The translations under genes were made by a program, and so were the position numbers. The notes under the pieces were generated by a model. The model searched no databases and was not told the origin of the DNA. It saw only the letters and a list, made by a program, of their open reading frames with translations. 43,683 nt of DNA from an uncultured Clostridia bacterium (GTDB taxonomy: Bacteria; Bacillota; Clostridia; UBA1381), in assembly GCA_934486495.1 (NCBI GenBank), contig CAKSPW010000012.1, positions 1-43,683 on the forward strand. The letters run 5' to 3'. Numbering within the stretch: the first letter of the stretch is position 1; each line of letters begins with the position of its first letter. Below, one piece after another: positions 1-7,045 of the stretch.

Positions 1-107
1 CATATAGGTATCGGATACCGAATGCTGAGGGTTGATTAGAATAGCACAAAGGTTTATGTTTTATCTGTTAGTCGATTTAAAAGAATGACAAAAAACTGTC
101 CCTATTT

Positions 108-293
108 TTGGATTTTTTCGAAATAGGTGCATTTACATTCGGTAGCGGCTATGGAATTGCTTTTCTTGTACGGAAATCAGTTTTATTCTGCGGTAAAATT
201 AAATTTGCTATTGATAATGACAGATTAAAGAAAGAAGGTCTGCTATCACTAACAGACCACTATCTAAAAGTACATACTTCAAATATGAATTGA
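108..293 (+). pseudogene. Probable C-terminal remnant of a group II intron maturase
   Basis: A 61-codon open frame ends with TGA exactly where an intron domain V begins, the usual position of an intron-encoded reverse transcriptase stop. Its last third (residues about 38-58, with GLLSLTDHYLKVH) resembles the C-terminal end of group II intron maturases as I remember them. No reverse transcriptase catalytic motif is visible and the same frame has stops upstream (for example at 33-35), so this would be a decayed or internally deleted copy. The identification leans on context. It could also be a chance open frame. Confidence 0.35.
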
Positions 294-357
294 ACCGCCG
301 TATGCCGAACGGCATGTACGCTGGTGCGAGAGGACGATTAAATTCGCCCTACTCGAT
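292..357 (+). mobile_element. 3' end of a group II intron (domains V and VI)
   Basis: Domain V is readable as a hairpin. The 9-nt arm 294-302 (ACCGCCGTA, with a CGC triad) faces 317-325, and an upper stem TGCC/GGCA (303-306/311-314) carries the loop GAAC and a two-base bulge TG on its 3' side. One C-C mismatch interrupts the lower stem. Domain VI follows: GAG 328-330 pairs with CTC 352-354, AGG with CCT and CGA with TCG, leaving A351 unpaired as the expected branch-point adenosine. The intron should end at about 357 (AT), 7 nt downstream. The 5' part and the catalytic core are not in the window. Confidence 0.6.
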
Positions 358-396
358 TTATTTGATACTGCAAAATGCGGATAAGAATAAAAGCAT

Positions 397-1260
397 TTAT
401 TTTTGCAAATCACGCATACATGACAAAATGATTTTTGCGCCGCAAGGGTAAATTTCGTTTAAATCGCTTTCGGGCAAGGGGTTTTTGCCGCGTCCAAGCT
501 CCACGGTAAATCCTGCCTTTCCGAATTCCTTTATAAACCAATCCTTACAGCCGCCGTATGATGCCGTTCCTGTCGGCTTTGAAACGGTATATCCTCCCGC
601 TGATGCCATGCGGCTTGCTATGGCATAACTTTGCGGCGGCTCGGAATTGTCAAAGCTGTAATATATTTCTTCACCCTGCGAATGAAAGCAAACGAGCATA
701 TCGACTTTTTCACTTCTTAAAAACTCGCATACCGCCGCGGTTTCCGGCTCGCTTTCAAACATCTTTCCGCCGTACAGCGATGGTGAGGGCTTTTTTATGA
801 TGTTTTGCCAAAGCGCATTATAATTGTGATTTAAGTCAACACCGTGTGCATTTGCCTGCCACACGTGCCTGAAGCTATGTATTCCCGCCGCGCTTATCAG
901 TTCACGATGATATTTGTTTGTTATATCAAGGCCGTTTACCGCAATGTCAACCCCGTCCGGATTAATCATGGGAATAATATATAAGGTTACACCGGAAAAA
1001 AACGTGCGGATATTTTCTCCGAACATGGTGCGGTTTTCAATTGCGCAGGCGTCATATTCGTCCAAAAAACGCATAAGAAACATAGATGTTATATATTCAA
1101 GACCGTGATGTGCACCCGTGAGCAAAAGCTTTTTTTCGCCTCTGCCCGTTTTAAGACAGAAAATATCACGTCCCATTACGCTTTTCCCTATACTAAAAAT
1201 TTCGGTTGCAACGGTGTTAAGCTCGTTTATTTGTTTTTTCAGTGTTTCATAATCATACAT
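397..1260 (-). CDS. M14-family zinc carboxypeptidase, gamma-D-glutamyl-diaminopimelate peptidase-like
   Basis: This 287-residue protein belongs to the M14 metallocarboxypeptidase family. The zinc ligands are visible as HGLE (H52, E55) and H193 in CFHSQG. The general base is E254 in FTVELGRG. The family motif NPDG (100-103) is present, and the substrate-binding loop reads DLNHNY where most relatives have DLNRNY. There is no signal peptide, so it probably acts inside the cell or forespore. Family members of this size (ENP1/YqgT type) cut the gamma-D-Glu-meso-DAP bond of peptidoglycan stem peptides. It lies 78 nt downstream of spoVAC in the same direction, which suggests a role in spore peptidoglycan or its recycling. 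That role is inference. The ribosome binding site is weak (GGACGTGA). Confidence 0.85.
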   Translation of the reverse strand: MYDYETLKKQINELNTVATEIFSIGKSVMGRDIFCLKTGRGEKKLLLTGAHHGLEYITSMFLMRFLDEYDACAIENRTMFGENIRTFFSGVTLYIIPMINPDGVDIAVNGLDITNKYHRELISAAGIHSFRHVWQANAHGVDLNHNYNALWQNIIKKPSPSLYGGKMFESEPETAAVCEFLRSEKVDMLVCFHSQGEEIYYSFDNSEPPQSYAIASRMASAGGYTVSKPTGTASYGGCKDWFIKEFGKAGFTVELGRGKNPLPESDLNEIYPCGAKIILSCMRDLQK

Positions 1261-1338
1261 TTTTCAGTCACGTCCGTTTCTTAAATATTTTTGTTTTCCC
1301 GTATATTATTTTATTCGTGCGTATAATAAAATATGACA

Positions 1339-1782
1339 TTAAACAAGGCTCAAAGCATAATAAACAATACCGCATATTACCGATGAAATACAGCCGTAGA
1401 GTATAACCGGCCCGGAAATTGTAAATATTTTTGCGCCGACTCCGAGGATAAGTCCCTCGTTTTGCGATTCGAGAGCAGGTGACACAACGGAGTTTGCAAA
1501 CCCGGTTATCGGAACAATTGTGCCGGCTCCGGCGTATTTTGCCATTTTTGGATAAATATTAAGACCGGTAAGAAGTGCGCCGAGAAAAACAAGTGTTATC
1601 GACGTTGCGGCGGACGCACTGTCGGGAGACATGGAAAAGCTTTTGTACATATTCAAAATTGCCTGACCTGCCGTGCATATTGCACCGCCGAATAAAAATG
1701 CCATAACACAGTTTTTTAAAACGGGTGATTTTTTTGAAATAAAGTCTACGTATTCCTTATATTCTTTTTTGTTCATATCCAT
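1339..1782 (-). CDS. spoVAC: Stage V sporulation protein AC, spore dipicolinic acid channel subunit
   Basis: SpoVAC is an inner spore membrane protein of the SpoVA complex that moves Ca-dipicolinic acid into the forespore and releases it on germination. The 147-residue product matches the usual length of about 150. Recognisable stretches are KNCVMAFLFGGAICTAGQA, SITLVFLGALLTGL, GTIVPITGFANSVVSPALES and EGLILGVGAKIFTISGP, with about four membrane segments. The ATG at 1782 is chosen because AGAGG lies 9 nt upstream and because a sigma-G-like promoter sits at 1807-1835. The longer open frame, starting at 1851, begins upstream of that promoter and is unlikely. Neither spoVAD nor spoVAE is adjacent, which is unusual since the three normally form a cluster. 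Confidence 0.92.
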   Translation of the reverse strand: MDMNKKEYKEYVDFISKKSPVLKNCVMAFLFGGAICTAGQAILNMYKSFSMSPDSASAATSITLVFLGALLTGLNIYPKMAKYAGAGTIVPITGFANSVVSPALESQNEGLILGVGAKIFTISGPVILYGCISSVICGIVYYALSLV

Positions 1783-1806
1783 AAAGCCGTACCTCTTTTC
1801 TATGCT

Positions 1807-1835
1807 TATTATGCTGACGAATCCGAAAAATATGC
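1807..1835 (-). promoter_or_regulatory. Sigma-G-like forespore promoter of spoVAC
   Basis: On the minus strand the -35 box GCATA (1831-1835) and the -10 box CATAATA (1807-1813) are 17 nt apart. Both agree with the Bacillus sigma-G consensus (GHATR and CATNHTA). Transcription would start near 1800, just ahead of the spoVAC ribosome binding site. Confidence 0.6.
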
Positions 1836-1875
1836 GTATAAATGTAAACATAATTTAAATTTTAATATAAATATG

Positions 1876-1904
1876 TTGAAATTTTACGCAATACGTTATA
1901 TACT
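1876..1904 (+). promoter_or_regulatory. Sigma-A-like promoter for the DUF5685-prmC gene cluster
   Basis: TTGAAA (1876-1881) and TATACT (1899-1904) are separated by 17 nt. The start point would be near 1911, some 25 nt before the ATG at 1936. Confidence 0.55.
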
Positions 1905-1935
1905 TAGTATAAATGACAAATTGACGGGTGGTAAA

Positions 1936-2796
1936 ATGTTCGGCTATGTAAATGTTTATTCGGACGAGCTAAAGGTTCGTGAATATAAGGAGTTTAAAGC
2001 GTATTATTGCGGTTTATGCAGAGCGCTGGGCAGAAGATGCAGTCAGATTTCACGGTTTGGACTAAGCTATGATATGACATTTCTTGCAATTGTGCTTTCT
2101 TCCGCAGCCGAAAAAAAATCCGAATATAAAAAGGCGCCTTGTATTGCACACCCCGTCACGAAAAGAACATCTGTTATTAACGACGATGCCGTTGATTATG
2201 CGGCAGATGTGTCGGTTATTTTGTTTTATCTTAAGCTTGCGGACGATTGGCATGATGAAAAAAGCATACGTGCCTTGTTCGGTATGGCGTCATTTTATAC
2301 CGCATACAAAAAAGCGTGCGGACGTCATCCCAATTTGGCGGAGAGTATAAAGCGGCATTTATCCGATTTGTCGGAGCTTGAGGAAAAAAACAGCGCCGAT
2401 ACAGATTTATGTGCCGATTGCTTTGCGAAAATTACGGAGGAGCTTTTTTCTCCCGATTTTGTCGGCGAAAATAAAAGACAAGCCGCCTGGCTCGGTTATA
2501 ATATAGGCAGATGGATTTATGTTATCGACGCAATTTCCGATATGGGAAAGGATTTTAAAAAGAAAAGCTTCAATCCGTATCTTGCGGCTTTTAAGGGTGG
2601 CGACATAAAACAGTATATTTTAAATACGGCGGAAAACTCAAAGGTGCCGCTTACGTTTACACTTGAAAATGCCGCATCAGCATATGAGCTTATGAAGCTT
2701 TACAGAAACAAGGAAATAATTGAAAATATACTTTATATCTCGCTTCCTATGAGGCAGGATATGATAATAGAAAAACTAAAGGAGTGTTCTGTTTGA
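1936..2796 (+). CDS. DUF5685 family protein
   Basis: This 286-residue protein of unknown function resembles the DUF5685 family found in Clostridia. Its N-terminus reads MFGYVNVYSDELKVREYKEF, followed by an early cysteine pair (YYCGLCRALG) and a largely helical body. Two further cysteines sit in LCADCF. There is no signal peptide or clear membrane segment. The start at 1936 is preferred over upstream in-frame codons because GGGTGGT lies just ahead and because a promoter is predicted at 1876-1904, so an earlier start would fall inside it. Its stop overlaps the start of the J-domain gene, so the two are translationally coupled and may form a chaperone/client pair. That is inference. Confidence 0.7.
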   Translation: MFGYVNVYSDELKVREYKEFKAYYCGLCRALGRRCSQISRFGLSYDMTFLAIVLSSAAEKKSEYKKAPCIAHPVTKRTSVINDDAVDYAADVSVILFYLKLADDWHDEKSIRALFGMASFYTAYKKACGRHPNLAESIKRHLSDLSELEEKNSADTDLCADCFAKITEELFSPDFVGENKRQAAWLGYNIGRWIYVIDAISDMGKDFKKKSFNPYLAAFKGGDIKQYILNTAENSKVPLTFTLENAASAYELMKLYRNKEIIENILYISLPMRQDMIIEKLKECSV

Positions 2797-3389
2797 ATCC
2801 ATATGAGGTTCTCGGCGTGAGCGAAAACGCAGATGAAGAAACAATAAAAAAAGCGTATAAGGAGCTTGTTAAAAAGTATCATCCCGATAAATATGTAAAC
2901 AATCCGCTTGCTGACCTGGCGGCGGAGAAGTTAAAGGAAATAAACAAGGCGTATGATATGATTACTCAGCAAAAGCGCACTCAGTACAGCGGCGGCTCAT
3001 CGGGGTATTCGGGTAATAATTACTCGGGCGGCGGTGAATTTCAAAAGGTGCGTATGCTTATAAATGCGAGAAGATATCTTGAGGCGGAGCAGAAACTGTC
3101 AACGCTTGCGCATACGGCGGAGTGGAACTATCTTATGGGACTTTCAAGGCTCGGCAGAGGTATGTACGATTCGGGAATAAATTATCTTAGAACCGCCGTT
3201 AATATGGAGCCTAATAATCTTGAGTACGTGTCCGCTCTTAATAACGTTACTCGGAGAAACGATATGTACAGGGACTGGAATACGTCGGTTGGCGGATGCG
3301 GATGTGACCCGTGCAGTGTTTGCTCGAATCTTTTGTGTGCGGATTGCTGCTGTGAATGTATGGGCGGAGATTTAATTCCGTGCTGCTGA
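2793..3389 (+). CDS. J-domain protein with cysteine-rich C-terminal tail
   Basis: The first 65 or so residues form a DnaJ domain (NPYEVLGVSENADEETIKKA) with the HPD motif at residues 30-32, which stimulates an Hsp70 ATPase. A Gly/Ser/Tyr-rich linker (about 73-88) leads to a TPR-like helical segment (about 90-155). The end has eleven cysteines in thirty residues (CGCDPCSVC, CADCCCEC, CC), possibly a metal-binding tail. It is not a full DnaJ, since the G/F region and the CxxCxGxG zinc fingers are missing. The TTG at 2793 is chosen because AAAGGAG (2777-2783) lies 9 nt upstream. An in-frame GTG at 2784 directly abuts that site. The gene overlaps the preceding stop by 4 nt. Confidence 0.85.
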   Translation: MNPYEVLGVSENADEETIKKAYKELVKKYHPDKYVNNPLADLAAEKLKEINKAYDMITQQKRTQYSGGSSGYSGNNYSGGGEFQKVRMLINARRYLEAEQKLSTLAHTAEWNYLMGLSRLGRGMYDSGINYLRTAVNMEPNNLEYVSALNNVTRRNDMYRDWNTSVGGCGCDPCSVCSNLLCADCCCECMGGDLIPCC

Positions 3390-3410
3390 TGCGGAGAAAT
3401 GGAGAAGATA

Positions 3411-3914
3411 ATGAATAAAACGCATGACGTTGCACTCGGAGGAATTTACAGTGCCGTTTCGATAATATTTTTGTACCTTGCGTGCATAATGCCGACGGGG
3501 AAGCTTGCTTTTGCATTTGTGGCGTCGTGTATGCCGGCATTTGCGTGCGCGGAGTGCAGAAGCAGAAAAATTGCGCTTGTGTGCGGAATATCAAGCGGAA
3601 TAATAGCCTTTTTACTGTTGCCGAAACAGGGGCTCGGCGGAGTTGTTTCCATTTTCTTCAGTCTTGCGCTCTGCTATTATCCGTCAGTTAAATCGCTTCT
3701 TGAAACGAGGCTTAATATTGCTTGGGAATGGATTTTAAAGGTTATGTACTTTTTCGGCATTTCTTTTGTGATAAGCTTTATTTCAAAAAAACTCGGAGTT
3801 GACGTGTTTAACGTTTTTCTGTGTGCCGGTGCATTTATTGCATATGATTTATTATTGTCTATGGTTATAGGCTATTATGTTAAGAAAATATCGCCTATTT
3901 TAAGAAAACATTGA
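3411..3914 (+). CDS. Integral membrane protein, unknown function
   Basis: I do not recognise this 167-residue protein with confidence. It has about five hydrophobic segments (roughly residues 12-32, 35-50, 55-72, 78-92 and 110-160) separated by short basic loops. The N-terminal pattern ALGGIYSAVSIIFLYLA followed by PTG is reminiscent of the S-component fold of ECF-type transporters, but no substrate can be inferred. The ATG at 3411 is preferred because GGAG is 6 nt upstream. The in-frame ATG at 3399 sits on top of its own possible ribosome binding site. It is 21 nt after the J-domain gene and 16 nt before the DUF1385 gene, clearly in the same transcript. Confidence 0.65.
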   Translation: MNKTHDVALGGIYSAVSIIFLYLACIMPTGKLAFAFVASCMPAFACAECRSRKIALVCGISSGIIAFLLLPKQGLGGVVSIFFSLALCYYPSVKSLLETRLNIAWEWILKVMYFFGISFVISFISKKLGVDVFNVFLCAGAFIAYDLLLSMVIGYYVKKISPILRKH

Positions 3915-3930
3915 TTGAGGAGTTTAAATT

Positions 3931-4878
3931 ATGAGTGAAAAAAAAGAGCATATAACGTCAATCGGCGGTCAGGCCGTTATGGAGGGCGTTATGATGAGAG
4001 GCCCGTTTAAAACAGCCGTTGCCGTTAGAAAGCCGGACGGTGAGATTACGGTAAAGATTGATGAAAACGGTACAAAGAAGAAAAGCAAATTTGCAAAACT
4101 TCCGATAGTGCGCGGATGCGTAAGCTTTTTCGAGAGTATGGTTATAGGAATTAAGGCGCTTATGTTTTCGGCGGAGTTTGTCGATATTGAAGGCGATGAG
4201 GACGAAAAGGAAAGCAGATTTGAAAAATGGCTTGATGATAAATTCGGAGATAAAGTAAAGGATATTGTAATATATTTTTCTATTTTTGTGTCGCTTATAA
4301 TGAGCGTAGGTCTGTTTATTCTTTTGCCGACCGTCATAACACACGGACTTGAGGCTCTGTTTTCGGCTAAAACACAGGCATTTACGGGGATTGTAGAGGG
4401 CGTTGTAAGAATGGTAATTTTTCTTGCGTACATGGTGCTTGTATCGCAGATGAACGATATAAAACGTGTGTTTGAATATCACGGTGCCGAGCATAAAACA
4501 ATTGCGTGCTATGAAGCGGGCGATGAACTGACCCCCGAAAATGCAAAAAAATATACAAGACTTCATCCGAGATGCGGTACAAGCTTTTTGCTCTTTGTTA
4601 TGATTATAAGCATTATTTTGTTTTCGTGTTTGCCGAGAACGGGAATTGTTTTAAGACTTCTCATGCGTCTTGCACTTTTGCCTATAGTTGCCGGATTGTC
4701 GTACGAGGTGATAAAGCTTGCCGGGCGAAGCAGAAATAAGGTTGTGTGTACGCTTACAAAGCCGGGACTTTGGCTTCAGAAAATAACAACACGTGAGCCT
4801 GATGAAAGTCAGCTTGAGGTTGCGATTGCCTCAATTAAATGTGTTATTCCGGAGGATAAAAACGACGACAAATGGTGA
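3931..4878 (+). CDS. DUF1385 family membrane protein (YqhQ-like)
   Basis: This 315-residue protein belongs to the DUF1385/YqhQ family, widely conserved in Firmicutes and of unknown biochemical function. The signature GGQAVMEGVMMRGP occurs at residues 13-26, followed by a basic segment and two membrane segments (about 110-135 and 150-175). A conserved cytosolic patch, YHGAEHKTIACYEAG and LHPRCGTSF, comes next, then further hydrophobic segments (about 220-262). YqhQ-family genes frequently lie beside prmC and prfA, and here prmC follows with a 7-nt overlap. A role linked to translation termination is suggested by context only. Confidence 0.88.
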   Translation: MSEKKEHITSIGGQAVMEGVMMRGPFKTAVAVRKPDGEITVKIDENGTKKKSKFAKLPIVRGCVSFFESMVIGIKALMFSAEFVDIEGDEDEKESRFEKWLDDKFGDKVKDIVIYFSIFVSLIMSVGLFILLPTVITHGLEALFSAKTQAFTGIVEGVVRMVIFLAYMVLVSQMNDIKRVFEYHGAEHKTIACYEAGDELTPENAKKYTRLHPRCGTSFLLFVMIISIILFSCLPRTGIVLRLLMRLALLPIVAGLSYEVIKLAGRSRNKVVCTLTKPGLWLQKITTREPDESQLEVAIASIKCVIPEDKNDDKW

Positions 4879-5684
4879 TAAATGATTTAAAAAAGCAGGT
4901 TGGGATTTATCTTGGCGAGCGTGATACATATCTGCTTATATCCGGTAAGCTCGATATAACGCAAACCGAATATGCTCTCGGCGGAAAAAACGAGATAAGC
5001 GATGAAAAAGCGGCGGAAATTATAAATGACGCAAAAAGAATACTCGGCGGCTATCCGCTTCAGTATGCTGTCGGATTTACCGAGTTTATGTCGCTTAAGT
5101 TTTTTGTCGATGAAAGCGTTTTAATACCGAGACCCGATACCGAAACGCTTGTCGAAAGCGTAATTTCTTTTGCGGACGATAAAAAAACATATTCTCTTTT
5201 GGATATCGGAACAGGCTCCGGAGCGGTAGGCATAAGCATTGCGCATTTTATAAAATGTAATGCGGAGCTTCTTGACATAAGCGATAAATCACTCGATACA
5301 GCAAGAAAAAACGCAGATTATAACGGTGTTTGCGCAAAATTTACGCAGTGTGATATTTTAAACGATATGCCGGATGGAAAGTACGATATAATTGTTTCAA
5401 ATCCGCCTTATATAGAATCGGACGTTATACCAACGCTTGACGTTAATGTGCGATGCTATGAACCGCATCGTGCGCTTGACGGCGGTAGTGACGGACTTGT
5501 GTTTTACAGACGGATATGCGCTATTGCGCCGAAGCTGTTAAACGGCGGCGGTATGCTTGCCTTTGAGGTCGGATACGATCAGGCAGAGGCTGTCGGAGAA
5601 CTTATGAAAAATGATTTTGAGGATATATGTATTATTCCCGATCTTTGCGGAGTTGACAGAGTTGTTACGGGTATAAAAAAATAA
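4872..5684 (+). CDS. prmC: Peptide chain release factor N5-glutamine methyltransferase
   Basis: PrmC uses S-adenosylmethionine to methylate the glutamine of the GGQ motif in release factors RF1 and RF2, increasing termination efficiency. The protein has 270 residues, close to the usual 280. A helical N-terminal domain ends in PLQYAVG (62-68). The Rossmann methyltransferase domain contains the cofactor loop LDIGTGSGAVG (110-120) and the catalytic NPPY (177-180). ATG 4872 overlaps the end of the DUF1385 gene. This is the last gene of the plus-strand cluster, with a terminator a few nt after the stop. No prfA is next to it, which is a small departure from the common arrangement. Confidence 0.95.
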   Translation: MVINDLKKQVGIYLGERDTYLLISGKLDITQTEYALGGKNEISDEKAAEIINDAKRILGGYPLQYAVGFTEFMSLKFFVDESVLIPRPDTETLVESVISFADDKKTYSLLDIGTGSGAVGISIAHFIKCNAELLDISDKSLDTARKNADYNGVCAKFTQCDILNDMPDGKYDIIVSNPPYIESDVIPTLDVNVRCYEPHRALDGGSDGLVFYRRICAIAPKLLNGGGMLAFEVGYDQAEAVGELMKNDFEDICIIPDLCGVDRVVTGIKK

Positions 5685-5689
5685 AAAAG

Positions 5690-5726
5690 ACCGAGCCCCG
5701 AAAGTGTAAGGGAGCCCGGTTTTTTT
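5690..5726. terminator. Bidirectional terminator between prmC and aspS
   Basis: An imperfect GC-rich stem pairs 5690-5700 with 5710-5720 around a 9-nt loop. It is followed by a T run (5720-5726) on the plus strand and preceded by an A run (5684-5689), giving a T run on the minus strand. It lies between two converging gene clusters. Confidence 0.8.
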
Positions 5727-5727
5727 A

Positions 5728-7032
5728 TTAGGGATCGAGATGGTGTATATCTCTCGGAAACAGTGATGCCTGTCTTATGTTTTGCAGGTTAAGCAGCTTC
5801 ATAACAAGTCGTTCAAGGCCTATTCCGAGACCTCCGTGCGGAGGCATACCGTATTTGTGAATATCGGTGTACGCGCCGAGGTCATTAGGCTCAATGCCGT
5901 ATTTTTCAAGCTTTTTAATTTGTGTATCATAATCATGTATTCTTTGACCGCCCGTTGTAATTTCAAGACCTCTGAACAAAAGGTCAAAGCTTTCGGCAAG
6001 CTTTTCGTCCTCCGGCGAGTTCATTGCATAAAAAGGTCGTTTTGCGGCAGGAAATTTTGTTATAAATATAAATTCACTGTCGTATTTTTCCTTAGCATAC
6101 TTGCAAAGTCTTACCTCGTCTGTCGGGTCGAGGTCGAATTGATTATGCTCTTTTCCAAGACAATCAAGCGCCTCAAAAAATGTAAGCGACGGAATTTCCG
6201 TTATTTCGGGAAGCTGTGCGTCCAAAAGTGACAACTCATAGTCATAGTTGTTTTTTAAATAGTCAACTATATATTTGATTGCCGCCGTTTCCATTTGCAT
6301 TACGTCCGACATATCGCTGATGTATGCCATTTCAAAGTCAAGACCGATATATTCGTTTAAATGCCTTGTCGAGTTGTGCTTTTCCGCTCTGTAAACGGGG
6401 GCGATTTCAAAGACTCTGTCAAAAAACGCAACGCAGGTTTGCTTGTAAAATTGCGGACTTTGCGCAAGGAATGCATCACGGCCGAAATATTTAAGCTTAA
6501 ATATGTTTGCACCGCCCTCAGCGCCCGATGCGACGATTTTCGGTGAGTGAATTTCGGTAAAGCCTTCTTTTAGCATAAATTCTCTAAATCCCGAAACAAC
6601 ACCCTCGCTTATTTTAAATACGGCTCTCTCATGAGGATGGCGAAGTGCAACGCTTCTGTGAGCCATGCTTGTTTCAATCGAACAGTCGAGTTTTTTGGCG
6701 TTTACGTGCAGCGGATAGCTCTGTTTCGGTACTGAAAGCACCGAAACAGCAGTCAGCGTTATTTCTATTCCGTTTGCGGCACGCTTTTCACTGCGTACCG
6801 TTCCGTTTACTTTTACATATGCGCCCTCACAAAGGTTTTTCGGGAGAGAGGGGCAGTTTTTTTCTTCATATACACTTTGAAGTACGTATTTGCCCGTTCT
6901 CAGCATGATAAAGCTAAACGAACCCATATCCTTTATTTTGTGAATGCAGCAGCAAAATTCAACGTTTGTATCCGGTATCAAGTCTTTTAAATCCAATTCA
7001 TGTATCAATTTTTCGCCTGATATTTTTTTCAC
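5728..7032 (-). CDS. aspS: Archaeal-type aspartyl-tRNA synthetase, probably non-discriminating (Asp/Asn)
   Basis: This 434-residue class II synthetase has an N-terminal OB-fold anticodon domain (about 15-110) and a catalytic core. Motif 2 is visible in FEIAPVYRAEKHNSTRHLNE and motif 3 in GIGLERLVMKLL. It lacks the GAD insertion of bacterial AspRS and has the short archaeal/eukaryotic architecture. It is cotranscribed 13 nt after gatB, and enzymes with this layout and context usually charge tRNA-Asn with Asp, which GatCAB then amidates. The combination of length, motif and operon makes the non-discriminating reading likely. An asparaginyl-tRNA synthetase is the main alternative, since the two families are closely related. 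Confidence 0.85.
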   Translation of the reverse strand: MKKISGEKLIHELDLKDLIPDTNVEFCCCIHKIKDMGSFSFIMLRTGKYVLQSVYEEKNCPSLPKNLCEGAYVKVNGTVRSEKRAANGIEITLTAVSVLSVPKQSYPLHVNAKKLDCSIETSMAHRSVALRHPHERAVFKISEGVVSGFREFMLKEGFTEIHSPKIVASGAEGGANIFKLKYFGRDAFLAQSPQFYKQTCVAFFDRVFEIAPVYRAEKHNSTRHLNEYIGLDFEMAYISDMSDVMQMETAAIKYIVDYLKNNYDYELSLLDAQLPEITEIPSLTFFEALDCLGKEHNQFDLDPTDEVRLCKYAKEKYDSEFIFITKFPAAKRPFYAMNSPEDEKLAESFDLLFRGLEITTGGQRIHDYDTQIKKLEKYGIEPNDLGAYTDIHKYGMPPHGGLGIGLERLVMKLLNLQNIRQASLFPRDIHHLDP

Positions 7033-7045
7033 TGTAATTCCCTCC

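Noticed and set aside
3958..4566. A 202-codon minus-strand frame inside the DUF1385 gene
   Set aside because: It lies opposite a conserved gene with a good start and no promoter faces it.
5782..6231. A 149-codon plus-strand frame inside aspS
   Set aside because: It is antisense to a clear tRNA synthetase with intact motifs and has no ribosome binding site.
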